Below are positions 1 to 9,393 of a stretch of DNA of 47,710 bases, in pieces. Source of the stretch: CAMLDH01 sp966250375 (GTDB lineage: Bacteria; Pseudomonadota; Gammaproteobacteria; Burkholderiales; Burkholderiaceae_D). Where the stretch lies: assembly GCA_966250375.1 (NCBI GenBank), contig CBINHE010000024.1, forward strand, positions 1-47,710, in the 5' to 3' direction. The notes under the pieces were generated by a model that saw nothing but the letters and a program-made list of their open reading frames with translations, was not told the origin of the DNA and made no database searches. The stretch's first letter is position 1. Every line of letters starts with the position of its first letter. The translations under genes were made by a program, and so were the position numbers.

Positions 1-57
1 GGAAACGTTGCTCTTCAGAACAACATCGGCAGAGAATTCATAGCGCGATTGCCCTAG
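1..57 (+). CDS. possible 3' end of an upstream gene (partial)
   Basis: Frame 1 stays open from the window edge to a TAG at 55-57 and gives 18 codons ending in REFIARLP. A perfect 11-bp hairpin follows within 6 bases, which is where a terminator of a plus-strand gene would lie. The piece is too short to assign a family, and an 18-codon open stretch can occur by chance. The call rests on the position of the hairpin. Confidence 0.25.
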   Translation, partial: GNVALQNNIGREFIARLP

Positions 58-62
58 GGGGG

Positions 63-90
63 CGATGCTTATCAGAGGGGATAAGCATCG
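63..90 (+). terminator. 11-bp hairpin between an upstream gene and argH
   Basis: CGATGCTTATC (63-73) and GATAAGCATCG (80-90) are perfect reverse complements around a 6-base loop. TGGTTTTG follows on the plus strand, a weak U-tract. On the minus strand the hairpin follows the argH stop but is trailed by C-rich sequence. It may terminate an upstream plus-strand transcript or act in both directions. Confidence 0.5.
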
Positions 91-105
91 TGGTTTTGTC
101 GCAGG

Positions 106-1500
106 CTAATTTAACTGGGCGCGGATGTGGGCGATCGCAGCGCGTACCTGTGCGGGTGCAGTGCCACCGATATGATCGCGTGCCGCGACCGAGCCTTCCA
201 GTGTGAGAACCTTGAAGACATCCGCTTCAATCAGCGCCGAAAATTTTTGTAGGTCATCCAGCTTGAGGTCGCTCAAGTCACAGTTCTGGTCGACACAGAC
301 GCGCACCGCACGCGCGACAGCTTCATGCGCATCGCGGAAAGGCAGGCCCTTTTTGACCAGGTAGTCGGCCAGATCGGTCGCGGTCGCGTACCCTTGCAAT
401 GCCGCTGCGCGCATCGCGTCTGCCTTGACCGAAATGCCGCGCGCCATGTCGGCAAAAATGCGTAGCGTGTCGGTGATGGTGTCGACAGTATCGAACAGCG
501 GTTCCTTGTCTTCCTGATTGTCCTTGTTGTACGCGAGCGGCTGCCCCTTCATCAGCGTCAGCAAGCCGATCAAGTGGCCGTTGACCCGCCCGGTCTTGCC
601 GCGCGCGAGTTCCGGTACGTCCGGGTTTTTCTTTTGCGGCATGATCGAGGAGCCAGTGCAGAAACGGTCTGCGATATCGATGAAGCCGACGCGCGGGCTC
701 ATCCAGATCACCAGCTCTTCCGACATGCGCGATACATGGGTCATCACCAGCGCGGCAGCCGCGCAGAATTCAATCGCGAAATCGCGGTCGGATACCGCGT
801 CGAGTGAATTGCGGCATACATCTTCGAAGCCAAGCGTTTTCGCCACGCGTTCGCGGTCGATCGGGAAGGTGGTGCCGGCCAGCGCGGCGGCGCCCAGTGG
901 CAGGCGATTGACGCGCTTGCGGCAGTCCGTCATGCGCTCGGCATCGCGGCTGAACATTTCGACGTAGGCCAGCATATGGTGACCGAAGGTGATCGGCTGC
1001 GCGACCTGCATGTGGGTGAAGCCGGGCAGGATGGTATCGGCATGCTGTTCCGCCAGATCCAGCAATGCCAGGCGCAAATCGCGCAGCAAGCCGGAAATGT
1101 CATCGATCGCCGAACGCATGTAAAGGCGGATGTCGGTGGCCACCTGGTCGTTGCGTGAACGGCCGGTGTGCAAACGCTTGCCGGCGTCGCCTACCAGCTC
1201 GGTCAGGCGCTTTTCAATATTAAGGTGTACATCTTCCAGGTCCAGCAGCCATTCGAACTTGCCCGCAGCAATTTCGGACTGGATTTGCGCCATGCCGCGC
1301 TGGATATCGGCATAATCCTGCTGCCCGATGATTTTTTGATGCGCGAGCATTTCCGCATGGGCCAGAGACCCCTGGATGTCGAATTCGGCCAGACGCTTGT
1401 CGAAAAAGACCGACGCCGTGTAGCGTTTTACCAAATCGGATACAGGTTCGGAGAAACGAGCCGACCAAGCCTCGCTTTTTTGGGAGAGTTGTGCTGTCAT
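106..1500 (-). CDS. argH: argininosuccinate lyase
   Basis: This is the last enzyme of arginine synthesis, a cytosolic homotetramer that splits argininosuccinate into arginine and fumarate. The fumarase/aspartase superfamily signature GSSIMPQKKNPD is present. HTGRSRNDQVATD and the T-H-M-Q segment of the active site are also intact. The start is the ATG at 1498-1500 (MTAQLSQ), giving 464 residues, the usual family length. The frame stays open upstream to 1965, but that extension has no argH character and runs antisense to the next gene. The gene is transcribed divergently from the sensor kinase with 67 bases between them. Confidence 0.97.
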   Translation of the reverse strand: MTAQLSQKSEAWSARFSEPVSDLVKRYTASVFFDKRLAEFDIQGSLAHAEMLAHQKIIGQQDYADIQRGMAQIQSEIAAGKFEWLLDLEDVHLNIEKRLTELVGDAGKRLHTGRSRNDQVATDIRLYMRSAIDDISGLLRDLRLALLDLAEQHADTILPGFTHMQVAQPITFGHHMLAYVEMFSRDAERMTDCRKRVNRLPLGAAALAGTTFPIDRERVAKTLGFEDVCRNSLDAVSDRDFAIEFCAAAALVMTHVSRMSEELVIWMSPRVGFIDIADRFCTGSSIMPQKKNPDVPELARGKTGRVNGHLIGLLTLMKGQPLAYNKDNQEDKEPLFDTVDTITDTLRIFADMARGISVKADAMRAAALQGYATATDLADYLVKKGLPFRDAHEAVARAVRVCVDQNCDLSDLKLDDLQKFSALIEADVFKVLTLEGSVAARDHIGGTAPAQVRAAIAHIRAQLN

Positions 1501-1567
1501 AATTGGATTCCGGTGAATTGCATGATTATAAAACATGCGCACCCTATCCCGATAAACGTTTGAACCT

Positions 1568-2626
1568 ATGTTGCCATCCACTGTTTCTATACGCGGACCG
1601 CTCGAGATCGTCATTCCGGATTGCTGCAATACCGGCGTGATGGTTCGCGCGCTGCTGGCAGTCAACGGCGCAGTGCTGGCCGCGATTCTGTTGCAAGTCC
1701 ATGTATTGAAGGCTGGCCTGCTGGCATTTGTTGATGCGTCAATACTTGTGGAATTTGCTTGTCTATTGTCGCTGTTGGCATTGTGCGGGATGCGCAGAAT
1801 CGTCAGCACCGTTCCGCCTTGGGGGCAGCGAGTTGCATGTGCGTTGGTGCCAGCGGCTGTTACCGCCTTCATTATTCGCTTTGCATTGTCGCCCAACCTG
1901 CTGCTGGGCGGCTTCACACGCGTGACCGTCATGGAAGGCATATTGATTGCAGGGCTGTTCGGCATTGTGCTGCAGCATTACTTTGAGTTGCGCACGCGTG
2001 CCTTTTCGCCGGCATTGGCAGAGGCGCGATTGCAGGCGCTACAGGCGCGTATTCGCCCGCATTTTTTGTTCAATAGCTTGAATGCGGTGCTGTCTCTGAT
2101 CCGCACCGAACCGCGCCGTGCCGAAACGACGTTGGAAGACCTGGCCGATTTGTTCCGCGTGCTGATGCGCGATGCGCGCGACATTACTTCACTGGAAGAT
2201 GAAGTTCGGATATGCAAGCAATATCTGTCGATTGAAAAAATTCGCTTGGGCGAGCGTCTGCAAGTGCGGTGGGAGACCACAGATATCTCCGACGACGTAT
2301 TGCGTAAAGCGCAAATTCCCGCCTTGCTATTGCAGCCGCTGCTGGAGAACGCGGTGCATTACGGCGTGGAGCCCGCGCGTGAACCGGTACTGATTCAAAT
2401 TCATATAAGTCGATTGCTTGACCGCATCGAGATCGCCGTGCTCAATCCGGTCACGGCGCTTGCGCAAGGCGGCGATGCGGCTGCGCCGGGCAATCACATG
2501 GCGTTGGAGAATATCCGGGAACGGTTGGCGCTGTTGCATGATGTAGAAGCGCAATTGACGACTGTGGTTGCACGCGGATTCTTTGAAGTACGACTGCGTT
2601 TTCCGTATGTGAAGGCACTGCAATGA
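1568..2626 (+). CDS. algZ: LytS/AlgZ-type sensor histidine kinase
   Basis: An inner-membrane sensor kinase of the HisKA_7TM/His_kinase (LytS-YehU-AlgZ) class, 352 residues. Hydrophobic segments span roughly residues 25-140. The H-box RPHFLFNSLNAVLSL follows with the likely phospho-acceptor His165, then the N-box PLLENAVHYG with Asn261. The ATP lid region is reduced to PGNHMALENIRERL, without a clear GxG repeat, a degeneracy also reported for AlgZ/FimS. The stop overlaps the response regulator start (ATGA), so the two are translationally coupled. The neighbourhood argH-kinase-regulator-hem matches the argH-algZ-algR-hemCD order of Pseudomonas, which is the basis for the symbol. The signal sensed and the targets are not visible here. 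Confidence 0.8.
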   Translation: MLPSTVSIRGPLEIVIPDCCNTGVMVRALLAVNGAVLAAILLQVHVLKAGLLAFVDASILVEFACLLSLLALCGMRRIVSTVPPWGQRVACALVPAAVTAFIIRFALSPNLLLGGFTRVTVMEGILIAGLFGIVLQHYFELRTRAFSPALAEARLQALQARIRPHFLFNSLNAVLSLIRTEPRRAETTLEDLADLFRVLMRDARDITSLEDEVRICKQYLSIEKIRLGERLQVRWETTDISDDVLRKAQIPALLLQPLLENAVHYGVEPAREPVLIQIHISRLLDRIEIAVLNPVTALAQGGDAAAPGNHMALENIRERLALLHDVEAQLTTVVARGFFEVRLRFPYVKALQ

Positions 2627-3417
2627 TCCCGCGCATATTCATTGTGGATGACGAGGCACCGGCGCGCGCTCGATTGACGACCTTGTTGGCCGATATTGCT
2701 GCTGATTGCCCGCATGCACTGGTTGGGGAGGCGGACAATGCGCAAGCGGCGCTGGAGAATATCGCCAAGGCCAATGCCGACATCGTTTTGCTCGACGTGC
2801 AAATGCCGGGCATGACCGGAATCGAACTGGCAATCCATCTCGCGAAGCAGCCGCACGGCGCACTAGTAGTGATCTTTGTGACTGCATATGACGAATTCGC
2901 TGTCAAAGCCTTCGAAGTGCATGCGCTCGATTATTTAATGAAGCCGGTGCGTGCCACTCGCCTGGCGGACGCAATCCGGCGCGTGATCGCCATGCGCAAG
3001 CATGTGCAATCGCAACAGGATGCGATTGCTGCTGCCGCCGCAACGCTGCAATCGAAACGCAAGCATTTTTCAGTGCAGGAACGCGACCGTTTGTTGCTGG
3101 TTCCGGTCAATGAGGTGCTGTATTTGAAGGCAGAGTTGAAATATGTGACAGTGCGCACCAAGGCACATGAATATCTGATTGAGGAATCGCTCCTGTCGCT
3201 CGAGCAGGAATTGTCTACACTGTTCGTGCGCGTGCATCGCAATGCGCTCGTGGCGCGTGACGCGATTGTCGGCGTCGAACGTGGTGCGCATTCGATAGAC
3301 GCCGACGGTGACAGTGAGAAAACGCTGGAATCATGGCAAGTGATCGTGCGCGATATCAGCGACCGGCTGCCGATTTCGCGTCGGCAGTGGGCGGTGGTGA
3401 GGGCGCTGGTGCGGTAG
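2623..3417 (+). CDS. algR: LytTR-family response regulator (AlgR-like)
   Basis: A 264-residue cytosolic response regulator. The receiver domain occupies about residues 1-120, with the acidic pair Asp9-Asp10, phospho-acceptor Asp58 in LLDVQMPGMTG, and Lys107 in YLMKPV. A LytTR DNA-binding domain follows at about 155-262 (RDRLLLVPVNEVLYLKAE, then VRVHRNALVARDAI). Some 30 alanine- and glutamine-rich linker residues join them. LytTR regulators bind direct repeats as dimers. The gene overlaps the kinase by 4 bases and is almost certainly its cognate partner. The AlgR assignment rests on synteny plus domain layout. Confidence 0.85.
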   Translation: MIPRIFIVDDEAPARARLTTLLADIAADCPHALVGEADNAQAALENIAKANADIVLLDVQMPGMTGIELAIHLAKQPHGALVVIFVTAYDEFAVKAFEVHALDYLMKPVRATRLADAIRRVIAMRKHVQSQQDAIAAAAATLQSKRKHFSVQERDRLLLVPVNEVLYLKAELKYVTVRTKAHEYLIEESLLSLEQELSTLFVRVHRNALVARDAIVGVERGAHSIDADGDSEKTLESWQVIVRDISDRLPISRRQWAVVRALVR

Positions 3418-3443
3418 CTGGTTGTCACCCATCCTTCCGTAAA

Positions 3444-6305
3444 TCAGCCAGTATTCCGTAGCCCCGCCGCAATACCATTGATCGACAAATGAATCCCGCG
3501 ATGCACTCGCTCATCGCTTTTGCGTCCATCGGCGGTCGCTGCTCGATGGCGCTTGATCAACTCGACTTGCAAGTGATTCAACGGATCAAGATAGGCAAAC
3601 CGATTCTTGATCGAACGCGCCAATAGCGGGTTGTTTGCCAGGCGTTCCTTCGCGCCGGTAACGGCGGTCAGGCATGCAGTGGTACGTTCATGTTCAGCTA
3701 CGATGCGCTTGAAAATGCTATTGCGCAGCTTCTTGTCGGCCACCAGTTCCGCATAGCGTGATGCCACCGCGAGATCGGTTTTCGACAAGACCATGTCCAT
3801 GTTGGACAGCAGCGTGGCGAAGAACGGCCATTCCTTGAACATGTCGCGCAGGGTCGCGAGTTTCTTGCTTTGTGTCTTGGGATCGCCTTCCTCCAGCCAC
3901 GACGACACTGCGGTGCCAAAACCATACCAGCCCGGCAACAGCAGGCGGCATTGACCCCATGAAAATCCCCACGGAATGGCGCGCAAATCTTCAATGCGGC
4001 GTGTGGATTTGCGCGAGGCAGGGCGCGAGCCGATGTTGAGTTCCGCGATTTCCGCAATCGGCGTAGCCGAGAAAAAATAGTCGGTGAAGCCGGGTGTTTC
4101 ATACACCAGGTTGCGGTACGCCTTGTAAGCGCGGTCCGACAGTTCGCTCATCACGCTTTCGAATTCCGCCAGTTTTTTCGCACGCTTTCCTTCGGCAGTG
4201 TGCGGCGTCAGGCTGGCTTCGAGCGTGGCGGCGATCAGCAGCTCCAGATTGCGCCGGCCAATTTCCGGGTTGGAGAATTTCGATGCAATCGTTTCACCCT
4301 GTTCGGTCAAACGTATCTGGCCGTTCACGGTGCCCGGCGGTTGCGCCAAGACCGCTTCATAACTCGGACCGCCGCCGCGTCCAACCGTGCCGCCGCGGCC
4401 ATGGAACAGGCGCAGCTTGACGCCGGCACGGTTGAACACTTTGACCAGGCAGGTTTCAGCTTTGTACAATTCCCAGTTCGACGTGAGGAAGCCTCCATCC
4501 TTGTTGGAGTCCGAATAGCCCAGCATCACTTCCTGCAGATGGCCTTGCTTGGCGATCAGACGGCTAACCTGCGGCAGCGCCATCAGGCTTTCCATGATTT
4601 CCGATGCACAGCGCAAATCGGGAATGGTTTCAAACAGAGGAATCACCATCAATTCCAGATCCGCATCAATCGGCGTGGACGCGTCGTTCCATTCGGTGCG
4701 CAACAGGCCGGTTTCTCTTTGCAGCAGCAATACCTCCAGCAAATCGGATACGGTTTCGGTGTGCGAGATGATGTAATTGCGAATGGCGCGTGCGCCGTAG
4801 CGCTGCCGGATCGCTTTGGCGGCGCGCAGAATCGACAATTCAGAATTGGTTTCGTCGGAATAATTGATATACGGCGAATACAGTGGGCGCGGTTTGTCGA
4901 GTTCGCCCAGCAACAGTTCAACCTTTTTCTCTTCCGTCAGAGTGGCGTAGTGCGCTTCCACTTTGGCGCGCGCAAACAGCTCCGCCAGCACGCGTTCGTG
5001 TACGTCCGAACTTTGCCGCATGTCGAGTGTGGCGAGATGGAATCCGAAAATTTCAGACGCATGTTTCAGCATTGCCAGACGCGGTTTGATCAGCGCAGTG
5101 CCGTGATGCGCCGCAAGCGAATCGACCAGCACTTTCAGGTCGCTGGTAAATTCGGTTGCATTGGCGTAGGGCGCAGCCGGTCCGACTTCTCGGCGCAGGA
5201 TATGGGCGGCGCCGAGTTCGCGCGCGCTCGCTGCCAAACGCGCGTAGATTCCGATCAATGCACGGCGGTAGGGTTCATCGGTGCGATGGGATGACGTATC
5301 GGGCGATGCGTCGGCCAATGCCTGCAACGCCGGGCTGATGCTAGCCAGAATCGATGAAATCGACAGCTCGGCGCCCAATGCGTGCACTTCTTCCAGATAA
5401 AATTCGAGGATTGTGGTCGACTGACGTGCCAGTGCATGCTGCATGGTGCCGGCATTGACGTTTGGATTGCCGTCGCGGTCGCCGCCGATCCAGCTGCCCA
5501 TCTGCATAAACAGCGGTGTGTCGCTTTGAATGGCGTTTTGATGTTCCCGCTGCGGGAATTGCGCAGCGATTTCAGATTCGATGTCATCGTACAGTCCCGG
5601 CAACTCGCGCAGGAAGGTGATGCGGTAGTACGACAACGCATTTTCAATTTCATCCGCAACGACTAACTTGGAGTAGCGCAGCATGCGCGTCTGCCACAGC
5701 GTGGCGACTTTTGCATGCAACAATTCGGTATTGTTGGCGCGTTCTTTCTGCGTCAGCGGCAGATCGCGTTCGGCCAGCAGGCGCGCAATCTCATACTCGG
5801 CGTCCAGAATGCTCTTGCGTTGTACTTCGGTCGGATGCGCGGTCAGCACCGGTGAAATCAGTGCTTCCTTGAAAAACTCCCGTACGGTGGCGCCGGATAC
5901 GCCGGCGTCGTTCAATTTGGCCAGCGCATAGGCAACGCTGCCTTGCTGCGGACTGGAACCAGCCAGCAAATGTGCGCGCCGGCGCCGATTGTGATGCTGG
6001 TCTTCCGCGATATTGGCCAAGTGTGAAAAATACGAGAATGCGCGGACCACCGAAATGGTTTGGTCGCGCGTGAGCTTTTTCAATAGTTTATTGAGATCTG
6101 TGCCCGCTTGTGCGTCGGATTCGCGGCGAAAGCGTACCGCGGTTTGACGAATCGTCTCGACCACGTCGAATACCGCTTCCCCTTCCTGGTCACGCAGGAC
6201 ATTGCCCAGCAGGCGTCCCAACAGGCGGATGTCTTCTTTTAGCGGGGTATCCTTATCGATGGCGGGCTTGGTAGTGCGGGAAAGCGTGGTAAGTTGTTTT
6301 GTCAT
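3444..6305 (-). CDS. ppc: phosphoenolpyruvate carboxylase
   Basis: Carboxylates PEP with bicarbonate to oxaloacetate, refilling the TCA cycle. At 953 residues it is of normal bacterial length. Recognisable motifs are LTAHPTEVQRKS (catalytic His), GGDRDGNPNV, LFHGRGGTVGRGGGP (glycine-rich loop) and the C-terminal RNTG that ends the family's proteins. The start is the ATG at 6303-6305 (MTKQLTTLS). It is convergent with the response regulator gene (26-base gap) and divergent from hemC. No frameshift is seen. Confidence 0.97.
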   Translation of the reverse strand: MTKQLTTLSRTTKPAIDKDTPLKEDIRLLGRLLGNVLRDQEGEAVFDVVETIRQTAVRFRRESDAQAGTDLNKLLKKLTRDQTISVVRAFSYFSHLANIAEDQHHNRRRRAHLLAGSSPQQGSVAYALAKLNDAGVSGATVREFFKEALISPVLTAHPTEVQRKSILDAEYEIARLLAERDLPLTQKERANNTELLHAKVATLWQTRMLRYSKLVVADEIENALSYYRITFLRELPGLYDDIESEIAAQFPQREHQNAIQSDTPLFMQMGSWIGGDRDGNPNVNAGTMQHALARQSTTILEFYLEEVHALGAELSISSILASISPALQALADASPDTSSHRTDEPYRRALIGIYARLAASARELGAAHILRREVGPAAPYANATEFTSDLKVLVDSLAAHHGTALIKPRLAMLKHASEIFGFHLATLDMRQSSDVHERVLAELFARAKVEAHYATLTEEKKVELLLGELDKPRPLYSPYINYSDETNSELSILRAAKAIRQRYGARAIRNYIISHTETVSDLLEVLLLQRETGLLRTEWNDASTPIDADLELMVIPLFETIPDLRCASEIMESLMALPQVSRLIAKQGHLQEVMLGYSDSNKDGGFLTSNWELYKAETCLVKVFNRAGVKLRLFHGRGGTVGRGGGPSYEAVLAQPPGTVNGQIRLTEQGETIASKFSNPEIGRRNLELLIAATLEASLTPHTAEGKRAKKLAEFESVMSELSDRAYKAYRNLVYETPGFTDYFFSATPIAEIAELNIGSRPASRKSTRRIEDLRAIPWGFSWGQCRLLLPGWYGFGTAVSSWLEEGDPKTQSKKLATLRDMFKEWPFFATLLSNMDMVLSKTDLAVASRYAELVADKKLRNSIFKRIVAEHERTTACLTAVTGAKERLANNPLLARSIKNRFAYLDPLNHLQVELIKRHRAATADGRKSDERVHRGIHLSINGIAAGLRNTG

Positions 6306-6373
6306 GATGGTTGGTTATGGGCAGCTTTTTGAGAGAGACAGAGGGCTTGTGGCCGGAAATTGAAAAGGCGCGT

Positions 6374-6439
6374 GAGCACTTCTAAAACTTGCTGTGCGGC
6401 ACTTGCCTTGGGCCGCTCACGGCGATTTTAGAGGTGCTC
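6374..6439. promoter_or_regulatory. long inverted repeat in the ppc/hemC divergent promoter region
   Basis: The 215-base gap between the divergent ppc and hemC starts holds a 14-base inverted repeat with one mismatch: GAGCACTTCTAAAA (6374-6387) and TTTTAGAGGTGCTC (6426-6439). Between them is a smaller GC-rich stem (GCGGC/GCCGC). A TGATAAAAT stretch just after the right arm (near 6443-6451) could be a hemC -10 element. Role unknown: operator, attenuator or insertion remnant. Confidence 0.4.
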
Positions 6440-6520
6440 CCATGATAAAATTCGCGTAGCTAAGCTTGCCAAGGGCTTGATTGTTGCGCGTAACGGCAAA
6501 GAAAACCGAAAGAGTTAATT

Positions 6521-7462
6521 TTGAACGTATCTTCTCCCTCGAAACTCATCATCGCATCGCGCGAAAGCCGCCTCGCCATGTGGCAGGCGGAACATGTTCG
6601 TAAAAAGTTATCATTAATATATCCAAATTGCAACATAGAAATTCTGGGAATGACGACGCGCGGCGATCAAATTCTGGATCGCACTTTATCCAAGGTTGGT
6701 GGCAAAGGCTTGTTTGTCAAGGAACTCGAAGTCGCAATGACTGAAGGACGTGCCGATCTGGCGGTGCATTCATTGAAAGATGTGCCGATGGCGCTGCCGC
6801 AAGGTTTCGAGCTGGTGGCTATTCTGGAGCGCGAAGATCCGCGCGATGCATTCGTATCCAACGATTACGATTCGTTCGATGCATTGCCTCACGGTGCAGT
6901 CGTCGGCACCAGCAGTTTGCGGCGCCAGGCTTTGATTGCGGCGCGCTACCCGCATCTGGTGATCCGACCATTGCGCGGCAATTTGGATACGCGCCTAGGC
7001 AAACTGGATCGGGGCGAGTACGCCGCCGTCATTCTCGCGGCGGCCGGCTTGAAGCGGCTCGGCATGCCGCAGCGTATCCGTGCGTTGATCGCGCCCGAAC
7101 AAAGTCTGCCGGCGCCGGGGCAGGGTGCCATGGCAATTGAAATTCCTACCGGTCGCGATGATCTGCGTAACTGGCTGGCACCGCTTAATCATGAGGCGAC
7201 TGCGCGGGCGGTGACAGCGGAACGTACTGTATCCAGGACCTTCGGCGGCAGTTGCCAGATTCCACTGGCGGCATTCGCGACAGTAGATGGCGAGACCATG
7301 CATTTACGTGCGGTGGTGGCGACGCCGGACGGACGGCGTATTGCAACCGCGGATGCAACAGGACAGGCAAATGCGCCGGAAGCGTTGGGGCGCCGAATCG
7401 CCGATGCGCTGAACGCGCAAGATGCGGCGACAATTCTTGCCGCCTGCAAAGTGGATGACTAA
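6521..7462 (+). CDS. hemC: hydroxymethylbilane synthase (porphobilinogen deaminase)
   Basis: Polymerises four porphobilinogen molecules into hydroxymethylbilane in tetrapyrrole synthesis. The 313-residue protein begins KLIIASRESRLAMWQAE, the family's typical N-terminus. It carries GKGLFVKELE, DLAVHSLKDVP and the dipyrromethane cofactor cysteine Cys245 in GGSCQIPLAAFA. The best start is a TTG at 6521, preceded by the purine-rich GAAAGAG. It heads a tight hemC-hemD-hemX-hemY operon and overlaps hemD by 8 bases. Confidence 0.96.
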   Translation: MNVSSPSKLIIASRESRLAMWQAEHVRKKLSLIYPNCNIEILGMTTRGDQILDRTLSKVGGKGLFVKELEVAMTEGRADLAVHSLKDVPMALPQGFELVAILEREDPRDAFVSNDYDSFDALPHGAVVGTSSLRRQALIAARYPHLVIRPLRGNLDTRLGKLDRGEYAAVILAAAGLKRLGMPQRIRALIAPEQSLPAPGQGAMAIEIPTGRDDLRNWLAPLNHEATARAVTAERTVSRTFGGSCQIPLAAFATVDGETMHLRAVVATPDGRRIATADATGQANAPEALGRRIADALNAQDAATILAACKVDD

Positions 7463-8231
7463 CCCAGTTGTCATCACGCGTCCATTGGCGCAGGCAGGCT
7501 TGCTGGCGCAACGGGTTGCAGCGATCGGGCGCGATGCGGTAATGTTTCCGTTGCTGGAAATCCACCCGCTCAGCAATCCGGCAGAATTGCGTGCGGCACT
7601 TCACGATTTGACTGCATACGCGATGGTTGCGTTTGTCAGTCCGAATGCAATCGATGCGGCGTTTTCAGTAGTACCTAGCTGGCCCAGCGATATTGTATTT
7701 GCCATTATGGGAGAGGGTAGCCGTACAGCTCTGGCGCATCACGGTGTGACATCTGCCAATGCCCACATCGTCGGCCCGCGCGATGCGCAGCGTACCGATT
7801 CGCAAACCTTGCTCGAGGCCTTGGACCTCGGCGCATTGAAGGGCAAGCGAGTACTGATTATTCGCGGCGAAACCGGGCGCGAATTTCTGGCCGATAGGTT
7901 GCGCGACGCCGGCGTGCAGGTGACGCAGGTAGCGGCATATCGGCGCGTGGCGCCGACAATGGACCAGGCACGGCGCGCGCAGTTGCGGACCTTGCTGGAT
8001 GCAAAAGGTGACTGGATCGTGACCAGTTCAGAGGCATTGGAAATCTTGATGCGAATGATGCAGCAGATCGCTGATGGCGGCGGTGTCGCAAAAATGCAAC
8101 AGCAAAGAATTATCGTACCTCACGTCCGTATTGAAGAAACAGCGCGGGCGCTGGGTTTTATTGATATTACCTTAACCGGATCAGGCGACGAGCGCTTGCT
8201 TGCCGCGTTACAATCACAATCCAGAGCATGA
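7455..8231 (+). CDS. hemD: uroporphyrinogen-III synthase
   Basis: Cyclises hydroxymethylbilane to uroporphyrinogen III with inversion of ring D. The family is poorly conserved, but the N-terminal VVITRPLAQAGLLAQRV, the central RVLIIRGETGREFLADRLRD and position after hemC are characteristic. I chose the ATG at 7455 (MTNPVVITRP), which overlaps the hemC stop by 8 bases and gives 258 residues. An ATG 11 codons upstream adds residues unlike the family. The stop overlaps hemX through ATGA. Confidence 0.93.
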   Translation: MTNPVVITRPLAQAGLLAQRVAAIGRDAVMFPLLEIHPLSNPAELRAALHDLTAYAMVAFVSPNAIDAAFSVVPSWPSDIVFAIMGEGSRTALAHHGVTSANAHIVGPRDAQRTDSQTLLEALDLGALKGKRVLIIRGETGREFLADRLRDAGVQVTQVAAYRRVAPTMDQARRAQLRTLLDAKGDWIVTSSEALEILMRMMQQIADGGGVAKMQQQRIIVPHVRIEETARALGFIDITLTGSGDERLLAALQSQSRA

Positions 8232-9385
8232 ACGAATTGCCAACCTTCTCCGAATCGAATCCACAGCAGGCTGCACCTCCGCAGGGGCCGCCGGCTGCAC
8301 CGAAATCTGATATGCCGAGGCGAGCATCCCATTACATCGAAAATCGCTTGTTGTACGCTGCACTGATCGTGCTGGCCCTGCTGCTGGCGGCGCAATGGTG
8401 GGCATCGCATGCGGAAATTCACAGCTTGCGGAAGGAAGTGGCGAATCGCCTGCAGATTGGCGACGCTACCAATACCGAGACCAAAGTGCTGGTCAGGGCT
8501 ACGCAGGAAAACACACGCGAGTTGCAAGCCAAGGTGACGCTATTGGAGAGCAAGCAGGCGGAAGCGCAGAGCCAGCAACTGGCATTGGCGCAGCTCTACC
8601 AAGAGCTTTCCAGAAATCGCGATGACTGGGCGCTGGCCGAAATCGAGCAGGTGTTGTCCACGGCCAGCCAGCAGTTACAACTCGCCGGCAATGTGCAAGG
8701 TGCGCTGATTGCGTTGCAAAATGCCGACAGCCGCTTGTCGCGCTCCGACAAGTCGCAGTTCATCATTATCCGACGCGCCATTGCGAAAGACTTGGATAAG
8801 CTGAAAGCCTTGCCCAGCCTTGATATCACCGGCATCGCCCTGCGTCTCGACAGCCTCATCAGCCAGATTGACAGCATGCCGCTATTATCCGACGAAAAGC
8901 CGGTCGTTCCGGTTACACAACCGAAGAATTCGCGCCGGGCAGCGTTCAGGGCTGCCGAAAGTCTAGCCACGGGACCACGAAGCAAGGAAGGCGCATCTGG
9001 AGAGTGGCTGGTTGCGCTCGAAGACAAATGGCAGAGCTGGACCAATGAAATGTGGAATGAGGTGAGTCAATTGATTCGCGTGCGCCGCGTCGAGACGTCG
9101 GATGCACTGCTGCTGTCGCCAGGACAAGCGTATTACGCGCGCGAGAACCTCAAGCTGCGCCTGCTGAACGCACGTCTGGCACTGTTATCGCATAATGAGT
9201 CCGCGTTCCGCACCGACATGATTACGGCGCAGGATGCGATCACCAAATATTTCGATACGCGAGCCAAGCAAACGCAGGTCACGCAAGCGCTCCTGAAGCA
9301 GGTGCAGGGCAGCAATCTGTCGATCGAGATGCCGACACTGACCGAGAGCCTCAATGCGGTGCGTGATTACAAAGCGAAGCCATAG
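8228..9385 (+). CDS. hemX: HemX-like membrane protein of the hem operon
   Basis: A 385-residue member of the proteobacterial HemX family. The family is often annotated as uroporphyrinogen-III C-methyltransferase, yet no methyltransferase domain is visible. A proline-rich cytoplasmic N-terminus is followed by one transmembrane helix (about residues 42-58). A long alpha-helical, probably coiled-coil periplasmic domain comes next (KEVANRLQIGDATNTETK onward). The gene overlaps hemD by 4 bases and is followed closely by hemY. A scaffold role in heme synthesis has been proposed for the family; the exact function is unknown. Confidence 0.88.
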   Translation: MNELPTFSESNPQQAAPPQGPPAAPKSDMPRRASHYIENRLLYAALIVLALLLAAQWWASHAEIHSLRKEVANRLQIGDATNTETKVLVRATQENTRELQAKVTLLESKQAEAQSQQLALAQLYQELSRNRDDWALAEIEQVLSTASQQLQLAGNVQGALIALQNADSRLSRSDKSQFIIIRRAIAKDLDKLKALPSLDITGIALRLDSLISQIDSMPLLSDEKPVVPVTQPKNSRRAAFRAAESLATGPRSKEGASGEWLVALEDKWQSWTNEMWNEVSQLIRVRRVETSDALLLSPGQAYYARENLKLRLLNARLALLSHNESAFRTDMITAQDAITKYFDTRAKQTQVTQALLKQVQGSNLSIEMPTLTESLNAVRDYKAKP

Positions 9386-9393
9386 TCATCAAT

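Noticed and set aside
1501..1965. N-terminal extension of argH by 155 residues in the same frame
   Set aside because: It runs antisense to the sensor kinase gene and has no lyase homology character; the family begins near MTAQLSQ.
4200..5294. 364-codon plus-strand frame
   Set aside because: It lies wholly antisense to the well-supported ppc gene, shows no domain pattern, and is explained by codon bias on the opposite strand.
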